Positions 15,961 to 24,461 are shown, counted from the first letter of the stretch. The stretch: 33,544 nucleotides of DNA from an uncultured Ruminococcus sp. (GCA_902796225.1 CADBOO010000137.1:1-33544), one strand, 5' to 3'. Made by a program: numbers and translations. The notes: generated from the letters alone by a model not told the origin.

Positions 15961-17232
15961 ATGAACAGCTTTGTGATCAAAGGAGATATCGTTTTCTGTC
16001 CCTATCAAAGACAGATGGTCGCCATCGATGACGGCTATATCGTCGTGCGCGACGGCGTGATCGAGCTGCCGTATGTCGAGCTGCCGGACAGCGCAAAGGA
16101 TCTTCCCGTGCATGATTTCACGGGAAAGCTGGTCATGCCCGGGATGGTGGATCTGCATATCCACGCTCCGCAATATGCCTTTCGGGGGCTGGGCGCGGAC
16201 ATGGAGCTGCTCGACTGGCTGACGCACTACGCGTTCAAAGAAGAAGCAAAGTACAGCGACCGCGAATACGCCGAAAAAGCCTATACGATGTTTGCCGACG
16301 CGCTCAGATACAGCGCTACCACCCGCGCGGCGGTATTCGGCACGATCCACAGAGAATCGACCGTCCTGCTGATGGATAAGCTCGAAAAAAACGGGATCGT
16401 ATCGTATGTCGGCAAGGTCAACATGGACCGCAACTCTCCCGAAAGTCTGACAGAGACGACAGAAGACTCTTACCGCGAGACGGTCGAGTTCCTCGCCGAA
16501 GTCGACGGCAGATACCGCAACACCTACCCTATCGTCACTCCGCGGTTCGTGCCGTCCTGCACCGACAAGCTGCTCCAAAAGCTCGGCTGGCTGAGCGAAC
16601 AGCACGATATCCCCGTCCAGTCGCACCTGAGCGAGAATCCGAACGAGATAAAGTGGGTCAAAGAGCTTTGCCCCGAAAGCCGCTTTTACGGTGAGGTCTA
16701 CGACAGCGCCGGGCTGTTCGGCAGCAATACGAACACCGTCATGGCGCACTGTGTCTGGTCGACAGACGACGAGATCGCCCTAATGAAGGAGCGCGGGGTC
16801 TTTATTGCCCACTGTCCCGCGTCCAATATGAACGTCGCATCCGGGATCGCGCCGATCCGCCGATACCTGACTGAAGGGCTGAAGGTCGGGCTGGGATCGG
16901 ATATCGCGGGCGGTCAGAGCGTCAGCATCTTCACCGCGATGGTCGAAGCGATGCAGCTAAGCCGGCTGTATTGGCGGCATATCGACAGCACAAAAAAGCC
17001 CCTGAGCTTTCCCGAGGCGCTGTATATGGCGACCAAGGGCGGCGGACGATTCTTCGGCAAGGCGGGCTCCTTTGAGAGAGGATTCGAATTCGATGCGATC
17101 GTCATCGACGACAGCGCCCTCCCCCATCCGCAGGAGCTGAACCTCCGCCAGCGCGCCGAACGCGCGGTCTGGCTGGGCGGCGATCAGAAAGGCCTGGTTG
17201 CGAAGTATGTGAGAGGGGAAAGGCTGTTTTAA
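15961..17232 (+). CDS. guaD: Guanine deaminase
   Basis: A 423-residue zinc amidohydrolase that turns guanine into xanthine and ammonia. Motifs: PGMVDLHIHAPQYAFRG (His-X-His metal site and substrate loop), GKVNMDRNSPESL, TPRFVPSC, QSHLSENPNEI, MAHCVWSTDDE, AHCPASNMNVASG and LGSDIAGGQS. The HIHAPQY and MDRN segments are characteristic of bacterial GuaD. The ATG follows GAGGTGAGCGT. It is transcribed away from the purine importer and toward the ygeY-ygeW-arcC operon, linking import, deamination and breakdown of purines. Its last codon abuts a heptad repeat array. Confidence 0.92.
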   Translation: MNSFVIKGDIVFCPYQRQMVAIDDGYIVVRDGVIELPYVELPDSAKDLPVHDFTGKLVMPGMVDLHIHAPQYAFRGLGADMELLDWLTHYAFKEEAKYSDREYAEKAYTMFADALRYSATTRAAVFGTIHRESTVLLMDKLEKNGIVSYVGKVNMDRNSPESLTETTEDSYRETVEFLAEVDGRYRNTYPIVTPRFVPSCTDKLLQKLGWLSEQHDIPVQSHLSENPNEIKWVKELCPESRFYGEVYDSAGLFGSNTNTVMAHCVWSTDDEIALMKERGVFIAHCPASNMNVASGIAPIRRYLTEGLKVGLGSDIAGGQSVSIFTAMVEAMQLSRLYWRHIDSTKKPLSFPEALYMATKGGGRFFGKAGSFERGFEFDAIVIDDSALPHPQELNLRQRAERAVWLGGDQKGLVAKYVRGERLF

Positions 17233-17263
17233 TGAGGAATTAGGAATGAGGAATGAGGAATTA
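17233..17263. repeat. Heptad repeat array, left arm
   Basis: Four consecutive 7-bp units (TGAGGAA, TTAGGAA, TGAGGAA, TGAGGAA) begin immediately after the guaD stop codon. They are complementary to the units at 17354-17386, so in RNA the two arrays could pair around the terminator hairpin between them. Confidence 0.8.
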
Positions 17264-17308
17264 TTGTTTTTCATACGTAGATGAATACACATAAAATGGT
17301 TCAGTAAA

Positions 17309-17346
17309 AAACGCTCACGGTGGAACTGAGTACTCCGTGAGCGTTT
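17309..17346. terminator. Bidirectional terminator between guaD and arcC
   Basis: A 12-bp perfect stem (AAACGCTCACGG, 17309-17320, with CCGTGAGCGTTT, 17335-17346) and a 14-base loop. On the minus strand it ends in a T-run of six, making a good arcC terminator; on the plus strand it is followed by T-rich sequence. It sits between inverted heptad arrays. Confidence 0.85.
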
Positions 17347-17353
17347 CTATTAT

Positions 17354-17386
17354 TATTCCTAATTTCTAATTTCTAATTCCTAATTA
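17354..17386. repeat. Heptad repeat array, right arm
   Basis: Units TAATTTC, TAATTTC, TAATTCC, TAATTAC form the inverse complement of the left arm. The array crosses the arcC stop codon (17373-17375) and encodes the last residues of ArcC (IRN). Confidence 0.8.
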
Positions 17387-18308
17387 CAGTGCCGGTCTTG
17401 CCGGAAAGGGCGTCTTTTGCCTTGTTCAAATCGGTGATGATCGCCCGTCTGCCCCTGCCGCCTTTGACAAACCGTACAGCCGCGCTGACCTTCGGGAGCA
17501 TGCTGCCGGCGGCAAACTGCCCATCGGCGATGTAACGCTCGGCTTCTTTGACGGTCATGCGGTCGATCGCACGGGCGTCGGGGGTGTTAAAATTGACCAT
17601 GACCTTTTCGACGGCGGTGAGAATCAGCAGGGTATCGGCGTTCAGGTTCTCCGCCAGCAGCGCAGAACAGTAATCCTTGTCGATCACTGCGGCACAGCCT
17701 TTGAGGAATTCACCCTTGCGGCGCACGGGGATGCCCCCGCCTCCGCAGCAGATGACGACCGATCCGTCCTCTGAGGAAGCGCGGATCGCGTCGATCTCGA
17801 TGATATACTGCGGCATCGGCGATGCAACCACGCGCCGCCACCCTCTGCCCGCGTCCTCGGCGATACTGTAGCCGTAGCGCTCTTTGAGATTTTCCGCCTG
17901 CTCGCGGGTCATGAACTTGCCGATCGGCTTTGACGGGTGCTTCATCGCGGGATCGTCGTTGCTGACTTCGACCTGTGTGATGATCGTGACGACAGGCTTG
18001 TACATCCCGCGGCGGGTCAGTTCCTTGCGCAGGGCGTTCTGGATATCATACCCGATATACGCCTGGCTCATTGCGACGCACATCGAGAGCGTCGTCTTTT
18101 CCTCGGTGGGATCTTCTAAGATCAGCGCATTCATCGCGGCGTCGATCTTGCCCACCTGAGGGCCGTTGCCATGGGTGATGATGACGGTATTGCCCGCTTC
18201 GATCAGGTCGGCGATCGCCTTTGCGGTCACCTTGACCGCCTCAAATTGTTCTGTGAGATTCTTGCCTAAGGCGTTACCGCCCAAGGCGACGACAATTTTT
18301 TGTTTCAT
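17373..18308 (-). CDS. arcC: Carbamate kinase
   Basis: A 311-residue amino-acid-kinase-fold enzyme. It makes ATP from carbamoyl phosphate and ADP, releasing carbamate (ammonia plus CO2). Motifs: ALGGNALG near the N-terminus, THGNGPQVG, CCGGGGIPV and VIDKDYCSALLAENL (nucleotide site). It is third in the ygeY-ygeW-arcC operon. In that setting it would take carbamoyl phosphate from the YgeW reaction rather than from arginine; no arginine deiminase is present. The 73-base gap upstream shows no Shine-Dalgarno sequence near the ATG, which is unusual here. The C-terminal IRN and stop come from a heptad repeat array. Confidence 0.95.
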   Translation of the reverse strand: MKQKIVVALGGNALGKNLTEQFEAVKVTAKAIADLIEAGNTVIITHGNGPQVGKIDAAMNALILEDPTEEKTTLSMCVAMSQAYIGYDIQNALRKELTRRGMYKPVVTIITQVEVSNDDPAMKHPSKPIGKFMTREQAENLKERYGYSIAEDAGRGWRRVVASPMPQYIIEIDAIRASSEDGSVVICCGGGGIPVRRKGEFLKGCAAVIDKDYCSALLAENLNADTLLILTAVEKVMVNFNTPDARAIDRMTVKEAERYIADGQFAAGSMLPKVSAAVRFVKGGRGRRAIITDLNKAKDALSGKTGTVIRN

Positions 18309-18354
18309 ATTGAAATACAGGTATCGAGTGCAGGCAGCGCCCGCCCTTCACTAT

Positions 18355-18382
18355 GATCTGTTATCCGTTATCTGTGATCGTT
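18355..18382. repeat. Short heptads after the ygeW stop
   Basis: TGTTATC, CGTTATC and TGTGATC follow in 7-base steps directly downstream of the ygeW stop codon. They resemble the CCGTTAT units after dapF. They lie in the gap before arcC. Confidence 0.5.
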
Positions 18383-19578
18383 CAAAACGCTTTCCGATCC
18401 TGTCCGCGCTTTTCGAGTTCTTCGAGGGCGGATGCGGGATCCTTCACCTTTGCAAGGAAGATCATCGCGGCGATGATATAAGGCTTGAACGACGCCTGTT
18501 TGTACAGCGGGACGCGATAGCGATCGAATACGCTTGCGGCGACCTCGCCCTCTTTGCAGCTGACGTCGGTGATATCGGCGGGCAGACAATGCAGATACAG
18601 CGCCTTGCCGTCCTTCGTCAGCGACATCATTTCCTCGGTGCATTCCCAATCCTTATGGGTGGCGTTCTCTTTTAACAGCTCCTGCTCGAGCGCGTCGATG
18701 CCGGCAAAATCACCGTCGCCGTAGAGCTTTGTGCGCTTTTCCATCGCGTGGAAGGACGCCCAGCTCTTGGGATAGACGATATCCGCGTCTTTGAACGCCT
18801 CTTTCATATCGTTGGTTTTCTTGAAACTGCCGCCGGTCTTTGCGGCGTTGGCTTTGGCGACTTCTTCGACCTCGGGCATAACGTCGTAGCCGTCGGGATG
18901 CGCAAGCACAACGTCCATGCCGAAGCGGGTGAACAGTCCGATCACGCCTTGCGGAACAGAGAGAGGCTTGCCGTAGCTCGGCGAATACGCCCATGTCATG
19001 GCGACCTTTTTACCCTTGAGGTTCTCAACGCCGCCGAATTCGTGGATCACGTGCAGGATATCCGCCATGCACTGGGTCGGATGGTCGATATCGCACTGGA
19101 GGTTGACCAGTGTCGGCTTCTGCTCAAGCACGCCGTCCTCGTAACCTTCCTTGACCGCGTCGGCGACCGCTTTCTGATAAGCGTGGCCCTTACCGATATA
19201 CATATCGTCGCGGATGCCGATCACGTCCGCCATGAACGAGATCATGTTCGCGGTCTCGCGGACGGTCTCGCCGTGGGCAATCTGGCTTTTTCCTTCATCC
19301 AGATCCTGCACCTCCAGCCCCAGCAGATTGCAGGCGGAGGCAAAGGAAAAGCGGGTGCGGGTGGAATTGTCGCGGAAGTTGGAGATTCCGAGACCCGAAT
19401 CGAAGATCCTGGTCGAGATGTTGCGTTCCCTGAGATCGCGGAGCGCGTCCGCGACGGTAAAGACGGCGGCGATCTCGTCGTCGGTCTTGTCCCATGTCAG
19501 GAAAAAGTCGTTTTCAAACATATTCTCAATGCCGAGCGATCTCAGCTTCTCGGCGAATTCTTTAGTTTTTGACATCAT
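18382..19578 (-). CDS. ygeW: Knotted carbamoyltransferase YgeW
   Basis: A 398-residue member of the aspartate/ornithine carbamoyltransferase superfamily, YgeW subgroup. The carbamoyl-phosphate motif is [13 protein letters not shown] and the second motif is [22 protein letters not shown] and [19 protein letters not shown] mark the knotted YgeW type. YgeW is a hallmark of anaerobic purine/urate clusters and is thought to work in the phosphorolytic direction, giving carbamoyl phosphate for ArcC. The start overlaps the ygeY stop (ATGA). A second ATG at 19575 is better spaced from GGAGGG and may be the one used. The natural substrate has not been firmly known to me. Confidence 0.93.
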   Translation of the reverse strand: MMSKTKEFAEKLRSLGIENMFENDFFLTWDKTDDEIAAVFTVADALRDLRERNISTRIFDSGLGISNFRDNSTRTRFSFASACNLLGLEVQDLDEGKSQIAHGETVRETANMISFMADVIGIRDDMYIGKGHAYQKAVADAVKEGYEDGVLEQKPTLVNLQCDIDHPTQCMADILHVIHEFGGVENLKGKKVAMTWAYSPSYGKPLSVPQGVIGLFTRFGMDVVLAHPDGYDVMPEVEEVAKANAAKTGGSFKKTNDMKEAFKDADIVYPKSWASFHAMEKRTKLYGDGDFAGIDALEQELLKENATHKDWECTEEMMSLTKDGKALYLHCLPADITDVSCKEGEVAASVFDRYRVPLYKQASFKPYIIAAMIFLAKVKDPASALEELEKRGQDRKAF

Positions 19579-20774
19579 TTACCCTCCGCATAATTCATCG
19601 GTACGGCGGCGTAGACTGCCGCGCAGCGTACCAGATCTTCTTTCCATGTCTTTTCGTTGGGAGCGTGCGCCTGTGCCTCGGCGCCCGGTCCGAAGCCGAT
19701 GCACGGGATGCCGTAGCGACCCATGATCGAAACGCCGTTGGTCGAGAACGTCCACTTATCGACGCGCGGCTCGCCGTACATGCCCTTGTGGGCGGCGACC
19801 ATTGCCTTTGTCGCGGGATGATCCTCGGGGATGACCCATGTCGGGAAGTAACATTCGGTCGGATAGACCAATCCTGTCCACGACGGACGCTCGTAGGTAT
19901 ACATGCTGACCTCTGCGCCGTACTTTTTGACGGCAGGCAGACTGCGGACTTCTTCCAACGCGCTCTGCCATGTTTCGCCGAAGGTCAGGCGGCGGTCAAG
20001 CGAAATCGCCGCAAAGTCGGCAACGGCGCATCTGGACGGCGAGGTGTAGAACTGCTGGGTCACGGTGACGGTGCCCTTGCCGAGGAAGGGATCGTAATGC
20101 AGGCGGTCGTTGAGCTCTTTAATCTGGAGCACGATCTCTGCCATCTTATAAATCGCGTTATCGCCGCGTTCGGGAGCAGAGCCGTGGCAGGAAACGCCCT
20201 TGACCTCGACGCGGATCTCCATGCGTCCGCGCTGACCGCGATAGATCCCCTTATCGGTCGGCTCGGTGATGACGACGAACTCGGGGGTGATATTCATCTC
20301 GTTGTGGATGTACTGCCAGCACAAACCGTCGCAGTCCTCCTCCTGAACGGTGCCGGTGACCAGCACCTTGTAGCCGTCGGGGATCAGACCGAGATCCTTC
20401 ATGATCTTTGCGCCGTAAACAGCGGATACCACGCCGCCTGTCTGGTCGGAGGCGCCGCGGCCTCCGATCTCGGTATCGGTCTCGTAGCCCTCGTAAGGGT
20501 CGAACGTCCAGTTTGACATCTCGCCTAAGCCGACGGTATCGATGTGACCGTCAAAGGCGATGATCTTTTCGCCCCTGCCCATCACGCCGTGGACGTTGCC
20601 CTGAGGATCGGTGAAGGCTTCGTCAAAACCCAGTTTCTGCATCTCGGCGACGATACGCCCGGCAACGCCCTCCTCTTCGGCGCTCTCGCTCGGGATCGCG
20701 ATCAACTCGCGGAGAAACGCGGTCATATCCTTCTCATAGTTTTCTGCTGCTTTTTTAATCGCTGAATAATCCAT
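19575..20774 (-). CDS. ygeY: YgeY-family metallohydrolase (M20 peptidase type)
   Basis: A 399-residue M20/M28-type zinc hydrolase of the YgeY group, often labelled selenium-metabolism-linked hydrolase. Metal-site motifs: [10 protein letters not shown] (about residue 75), [21 protein letters not shown] and VVITEPTD; the dimerisation domain carries [14 protein letters not shown]. In purine-degradation clusters YgeY is thought to hydrolyse a carbamoyl- or amide-containing intermediate. It is the first gene of the operon with ygeW and arcC, and divergent from the regulator and PLP enzymes. The ATG follows GAGGGGGATATT. No selenocysteine context is seen. Confidence 0.9.
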   Translation of the reverse strand: MDYSAIKKAAENYEKDMTAFLRELIAIPSESAEEEGVAGRIVAEMQKLGFDEAFTDPQGNVHGVMGRGEKIIAFDGHIDTVGLGEMSNWTFDPYEGYETDTEIGGRGASDQTGGVVSAVYGAKIMKDLGLIPDGYKVLVTGTVQEEDCDGLCWQYIHNEMNITPEFVVITEPTDKGIYRGQRGRMEIRVEVKGVSCHGSAPERGDNAIYKMAEIVLQIKELNDRLHYDPFLGKGTVTVTQQFYTSPSRCAVADFAAISLDRRLTFGETWQSALEEVRSLPAVKKYGAEVSMYTYERPSWTGLVYPTECYFPTWVIPEDHPATKAMVAAHKGMYGEPRVDKWTFSTNGVSIMGRYGIPCIGFGPGAEAQAHAPNEKTWKEDLVRCAAVYAAVPMNYAEGK

Positions 20775-20812
20775 AATATCCCCCTCAAACAGTACGACTT
20801 TTACAATTGGAC

Positions 20813-20827
20813 GCGGGTAAAACCCGC
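20813..20827. repeat. Small hairpin in the ygeY leader
   Basis: GCGGGT pairs with ACCCGC around AAA, about 40 bases before the ygeY start on the minus strand. It lies within the untranslated leader, leaves the ribosome binding site free, and is of the same GC-rich type as other intergenic hairpins. Confidence 0.5.
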
Positions 20828-20858
20828 CCTCTGATTTTTTCTCTTCGTTCTAGCTTTT

Positions 20859-20886
20859 ATTATACAAGATTAAGCAGGCGTGTCAA
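20859..20886 (-). promoter_or_regulatory. ygeY-ygeW-arcC promoter
   Basis: On the minus strand TTGACA (20881-20886) and TATAAT (20859-20864) are separated by 16 bases. The leader is about 80 bases with a GC-rich hairpin. The promoter is divergent from that of the PAS/HTH regulator, about 50 bases away, so one bound regulator could act on both. Confidence 0.8.
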
Positions 20887-20936
20887 TTTGATTTTGCAAT
20901 TTTTCTGAAATTATTTTTGGTTTTCATAAAAAATGA

Positions 20937-20965
20937 TTGATTATCTGAAAATGATGTATTACAAT
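20937..20965 (+). promoter_or_regulatory. Promoter of the regulator-PLP operon
   Basis: TTGATT (20937-20942), a 17-base spacer, and TACAAT (20960-20965) lie 43 bases before the regulator start. The region between the two divergent promoters is AT-rich, with only short, weak dyads such as TCAT/ATGA; no clear operator is visible. Confidence 0.65.
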
Positions 20966-21008
20966 GGTTTTATCAGGCGTAACCGCCAACCAACAGTGAG
21001 GTGACCTT

Positions 21009-21662
21009 ATGCTGAATGAACAACTGAAAAACACCCTTTTTTCACTGGCGCATACCATCGCGGCACACTACGGCAAAAGCTGTGAGGTCGCGGTACATGA
21101 TCTGACCGACGACAACGCCGCGGAGCACTCGATCATCTACATCGAAAACGGCGAGGTGACAGGCAGAACTGTCGGCGACGGTGCATCCGGCGTCGTGCTT
21201 GAACAGCTCAGGGGCGATACTCCCGCCGAGGACCGGATCGGCTACTTTTCCAAAACGTCCGACGGCAAGGTCCTTAAATCCTCGACGACCTACATCCGCG
21301 ACGACAGCGGCAAAGTGATCGCGATCTTTTCTGTCAACCATGACATCACCGCATTATCGGTCGCGTCAACGGCGCTGTCGGAGCTGGTCAATCCCTTTGA
21401 ACCCGGCGGCACGGTCGAGCGGATCACGCCGAATGTCGGCGAGCTGCTGGACGAACTGCTGTGGAAATCCACCGAGCTGATCGGAAAGCCGGTATCGCTG
21501 ATGAACAAGGATGACAAAATGCGCGCGATCCGCTTTCTGAACGCCAAGGGTGCGCTGCTGATCACCAAATCCGGCGACAAGATCGCCAAATACTTCGGTA
21601 TCTCAAAATTCACACTATATTCCTATATCGATTCCAAGCAGGAGGAAACTGACAATGATTGA
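21009..21662 (+). CDS. YheO/DauR-like transcriptional regulator (PAS-type sensor plus HTH)
   Basis: A 217-residue regulator. Residues about 8-120 form the YheO-like PAS domain (HYGKSCEVAVHDL, HSIIYIENGEVTGRTVG, FSVNHDITAL), expected to bind a small molecule. Residues about 160-212 hold a C-terminal helix-turn-helix (MRAIRFLNAKGALLITKSGD, IAKYFGISKFTLYSYID). DauR, a relative, controls D-amino-acid catabolism. It is divergent from ygeY and overlaps the PLP enzyme gene by 8 bases, so it most likely controls both transcripts in response to a pathway intermediate. The ATG follows GAGGTGA. Activator or repressor role cannot be told from sequence. Confidence 0.85.
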   Translation: MLNEQLKNTLFSLAHTIAAHYGKSCEVAVHDLTDDNAAEHSIIYIENGEVTGRTVGDGASGVVLEQLRGDTPAEDRIGYFSKTSDGKVLKSSTTYIRDDSGKVIAIFSVNHDITALSVASTALSELVNPFEPGGTVERITPNVGELLDELLWKSTELIGKPVSLMNKDDKMRAIRFLNAKGALLITKSGDKIAKYFGISKFTLYSYIDSKQEETDND

Positions 21663-23124
21663 TTTTACCATCAACAAGGAAGGCTTACAGCACAATATCG
21701 AAAAGGCGCGGGAGAATAATATCGTCATTCCGACCATCAGACAGATGCAGCATCCCGAGCTGATCCCCGACGAGATCAAAGACAAGCTCTGTCACACGGG
21801 GCTTTGGGACGTCGATCCGGTCAACCTGTTCCGCATCACATGGAAGAACGAGGCGAAGGAATCGGGCGGATTGTTCCGCGAAGTGCCGAATTACATCGAG
21901 CTGCCTCCGGCGCTGACAGGCGTCAAGGCGCGGATCTTCGCGATGGTCGGCAAGTGGTTCCCCACAGGCTGCCACAAGGTCGGCGCGTCTTTCGGATGCC
22001 TTGCTCCCCGACTGGTGACAGGTCAGTTTGACGCGACCTATCACAAGGCTGTCTGGCCGTCCACCGGCAACTACTGCCGCGGCGGCGCGTTCAACAGTAA
22101 ACTCCTGTCCTGCGACAGCATCGCCATCCTGCCTGCCGAGATGAGCCGCGAACGCTTTGAGTGGCTCTCAAAGATCGCGGGCGAGGTCATCGCGACCCCC
22201 GGATGCGAAAGCAACGTCAAGGAGATTTTTGACAAGACATGGGAGCTCAGAGAGCGTCCCGAGGTCATGATCTTCAACCAGTTCGAAGAAATGGGCAATC
22301 CGCTGTGGCATTACAACGTCACGGGATACGCGATGGCGGATACCTTCGAAGCGCTCAAGGGCGAGGGCGACCGTTTTGCGGGCGCATGCTTCACCTCCGG
22401 CTCTGCCGGCACGATGAGCGCGGGCGACTATCTCAAAGAGCAGTACCCGAACCTCAAGCTCGCTGTCGGCGAGGCGCTCCAGTGCCCCACCATCCTCGAC
22501 AACGGTTTCGGCGGTCACCGCATCGAGGGCATCGGCGACAAACACATCCCGTGGATCCACAACGTCAAGAACACCGATATGGCGATCGCGATCGACGACG
22601 AGGACAGCCAGAGATTGCTCCGCCTGTTCAACACGGAAGCGGGCAAGGCGTATCTCGTCAACACCCTCGGTCTGGACAGCGAATTTGTAGAAACACTGAG
22701 CTGGCTGGGCATCAGCGGCATCGCCAACATCCTGTGCTGCATCAAGATGGCAAAGTATTACGAGCTTGGCGAGCATGACGTCGTCGGCACCGTTCTGACC
22801 GACAGCGCCGTGATGTATCAGAGCCGCGTCAACGAGCTGAACGACATGTACGGCGCGTACACCGAACAGGCGGCGGAGCTTGACCACAACCTGCATATGC
22901 TCGGACTCAAGACCGACAACCTGCTTGAGCTGCGCTACACCGATCGCAAGCGCATCCATAACCTGAAATACTACACATGGGTCGAACAGCAGGGCCGCAA
23001 CGTCGACGAGCTGAACGCCCTTTGGTATGACGCCGAGAACACCTGGGACGCCGTTCACAAAGAAGCGGCGAAGCTCGACGAGCTGATCGAAGCCTTCAAT
23101 GAGGAAGTCGGTATTCTCAAATGA
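21655..23124 (+). CDS. Fold-type-II PLP-dependent enzyme, cysteine-synthase superfamily (function unknown)
   Basis: A 489-residue enzyme. The likely PLP lysine is Lys108 in TGCHKVGASFG, the substrate loop is STGNYCRGGAFNSK (136-149), and the phosphate-binding loop is GSAGTMSAGD (249-258). It has about 90 residues before the core and a long helical C-terminal extension (after residue 360), so it is larger than cysteine synthase (about 310) or diaminopropionate ammonia-lyase YgeX (about 400). The start lies inside the regulator gene, with GGAGG 9 bases upstream, and its stop overlaps the next PLP gene. Context suggests a lyase or ammonia-releasing step after YgeY/YgeW. A YgeX-like activity is a guess. 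Confidence 0.75.
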   Translation: MIDFTINKEGLQHNIEKARENNIVIPTIRQMQHPELIPDEIKDKLCHTGLWDVDPVNLFRITWKNEAKESGGLFREVPNYIELPPALTGVKARIFAMVGKWFPTGCHKVGASFGCLAPRLVTGQFDATYHKAVWPSTGNYCRGGAFNSKLLSCDSIAILPAEMSRERFEWLSKIAGEVIATPGCESNVKEIFDKTWELRERPEVMIFNQFEEMGNPLWHYNVTGYAMADTFEALKGEGDRFAGACFTSGSAGTMSAGDYLKEQYPNLKLAVGEALQCPTILDNGFGGHRIEGIGDKHIPWIHNVKNTDMAIAIDDEDSQRLLRLFNTEAGKAYLVNTLGLDSEFVETLSWLGISGIANILCCIKMAKYYELGEHDVVGTVLTDSAVMYQSRVNELNDMYGAYTEQAAELDHNLHMLGLKTDNLLELRYTDRKRIHNLKYYTWVEQQGRNVDELNALWYDAENTWDAVHKEAAKLDELIEAFNEEVGILK

Positions 23125-24344
23125 AAAATGTAAAGTATTGCAAATGCGTCCGCTGCGGGCGCGAATATCCCGCAACGCCCGATATCACCACCTGCGAGTG
23201 CGGCGGGATTCTGGACGTCGTGTATGACTACGACTTCATCAAAACCAGCTTTCATCGGGAAAGCCTTGCGGACTGTCCCGATCCGACGATGTGGCGCTAC
23301 CGCGCGCTGCTGCCGATAGAAGAAGACACCGTGCCGCAGGGACTGCGCGTCGGCGGATCGCCGCTTTACAAGGCGGACAACCTTGCCGCCGATCTCGGGA
23401 TCCGGTCGCTGTACATCAAGGACGACGGCGTGAATCCGACGGCGTCGCTCAAGGATCGCGCGTCGGCGATGGCAGTGACCAAGGCGGTCGAGGCGGGCTA
23501 CGGCACGATCGCCTGTTCCTCAACGGGCAACGCCGCTTCGTCCCTTGCGGGCAACGCGGCGAAAGCGGGGCTGAAAACCTACATCTTCGTCCCCGACCGT
23601 GCGCCGAAGGGCAAGATCGCCCAGCTGATGATGTTCGGCGCGAACCTGACCGCCGTGCGCGGGAGTTACGAGGAAACCTTTGAACTGAGCAAAAAAGCGA
23701 TCGACAAATACGGCTGGTATAACCGCAACGCCGCGATCAACCCCTATCTCAGCGAGGGCAAAAAAACCGTCGCGCACGAGATCGTCGAACAGCTCGGCTT
23801 CAAAGCGCCTGACTATGTGGCGGTGTCTGTCGGCGACGGCTGTACCATCGCGGGCGTGTACAAGGGCTTATATGATATGTATATGGTCGGTCTGACCGAC
23901 AAGATCCCGCGGCTCATCAGCGTACAGGCGGCGGGCTGCTGTCCGATCAACACAGCGGTGACGACCGGCAAGCCGTGGCAGCCGCAGGAGGAAAACACCT
24001 ACGCCGACAGTATCGCCGTGGGCGTGCCGCGCAACGCGGACAAAGCGATCAAAGCCATCATTGACAGCGACGGCATATGCGTCAATGTCACCGACGACGA
24101 GATCCGCGCCGCACAGCGGTATCTGGCAAAAAACGCGGGCGTGTTCGGCGAACCGGCGGGGGTCACCGCGACAGCGGGCCTCATCAAGCTCAGCCGCGAG
24201 GGTAAGCTCGACCCTACCGCGACGATCGTATCGATCGTCACCGGCAACGGGCTGAAGGACATCGAAAGCGCGATCAACAACTGCGGCGCTCCCGTGAGCT
24301 GTGCGAATGATCTGGGTGAATTCGAAGAGAAATTCGGGCTGTAA
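23121..24344 (+). CDS. Threonine-synthase-like PLP enzyme with Cys-rich N-terminus
   Basis: A 407-residue fold-type-II PLP enzyme. It opens with a small Cys cluster (CVRCG at 9-13, CECGG at 25-29), as in zinc-ribbon threonine synthases. The PLP lysine is Lys111 in NPTASLKDRA; SSTGNAASSLAGNA (133-146) is the substrate loop and SVGDGCTIAG (236-245) the phosphate loop. True threonine synthase would be expected with hom and thrB, which are absent. Here it overlaps the 489-residue PLP enzyme by ATGA and lies in a purine-type cluster, so a role in breakdown of a small amino acid such as diaminopropionate is possible. Plain threonine synthase cannot be excluded. Confidence 0.75.
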   Translation: MKNVKYCKCVRCGREYPATPDITTCECGGILDVVYDYDFIKTSFHRESLADCPDPTMWRYRALLPIEEDTVPQGLRVGGSPLYKADNLAADLGIRSLYIKDDGVNPTASLKDRASAMAVTKAVEAGYGTIACSSTGNAASSLAGNAAKAGLKTYIFVPDRAPKGKIAQLMMFGANLTAVRGSYEETFELSKKAIDKYGWYNRNAAINPYLSEGKKTVAHEIVEQLGFKAPDYVAVSVGDGCTIAGVYKGLYDMYMVGLTDKIPRLISVQAAGCCPINTAVTTGKPWQPQEENTYADSIAVGVPRNADKAIKAIIDSDGICVNVTDDEIRAAQRYLAKNAGVFGEPAGVTATAGLIKLSREGKLDPTATIVSIVTGNGLKDIESAINNCGAPVSCANDLGEFEEKFGL

Positions 24345-24461
24345 ATCACCTGCGGTACGTCGGGACATGCGTGTCGGCGCCGACCTGCCTGCATCATCCG
24401 CCTTGCTCTGAGGCATTCTCTACTGATACATATGCTAAAGCTATTCATTGACTATTAGATA

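Noticed and set aside
15892-16749. Minus-strand 285-codon frame over guaD
   Set aside because: It lies antisense to well-supported guanine deaminase motifs and overlaps the guaD promoter.
17233-17386. Insertion sequence with terminal inverted repeats
   Set aside because: There is no transposase, and no target duplication is seen; the arms are short degenerate heptads. A small non-autonomous element remains possible and is listed under findings.
22168-23175. Minus-strand open frame of 335 codons antisense to the 489-residue PLP enzyme
   Set aside because: The plus-strand frame has PLP motifs and coupled start and stop. The antisense product has low-complexity, Arg/Val-rich composition and no family motif.
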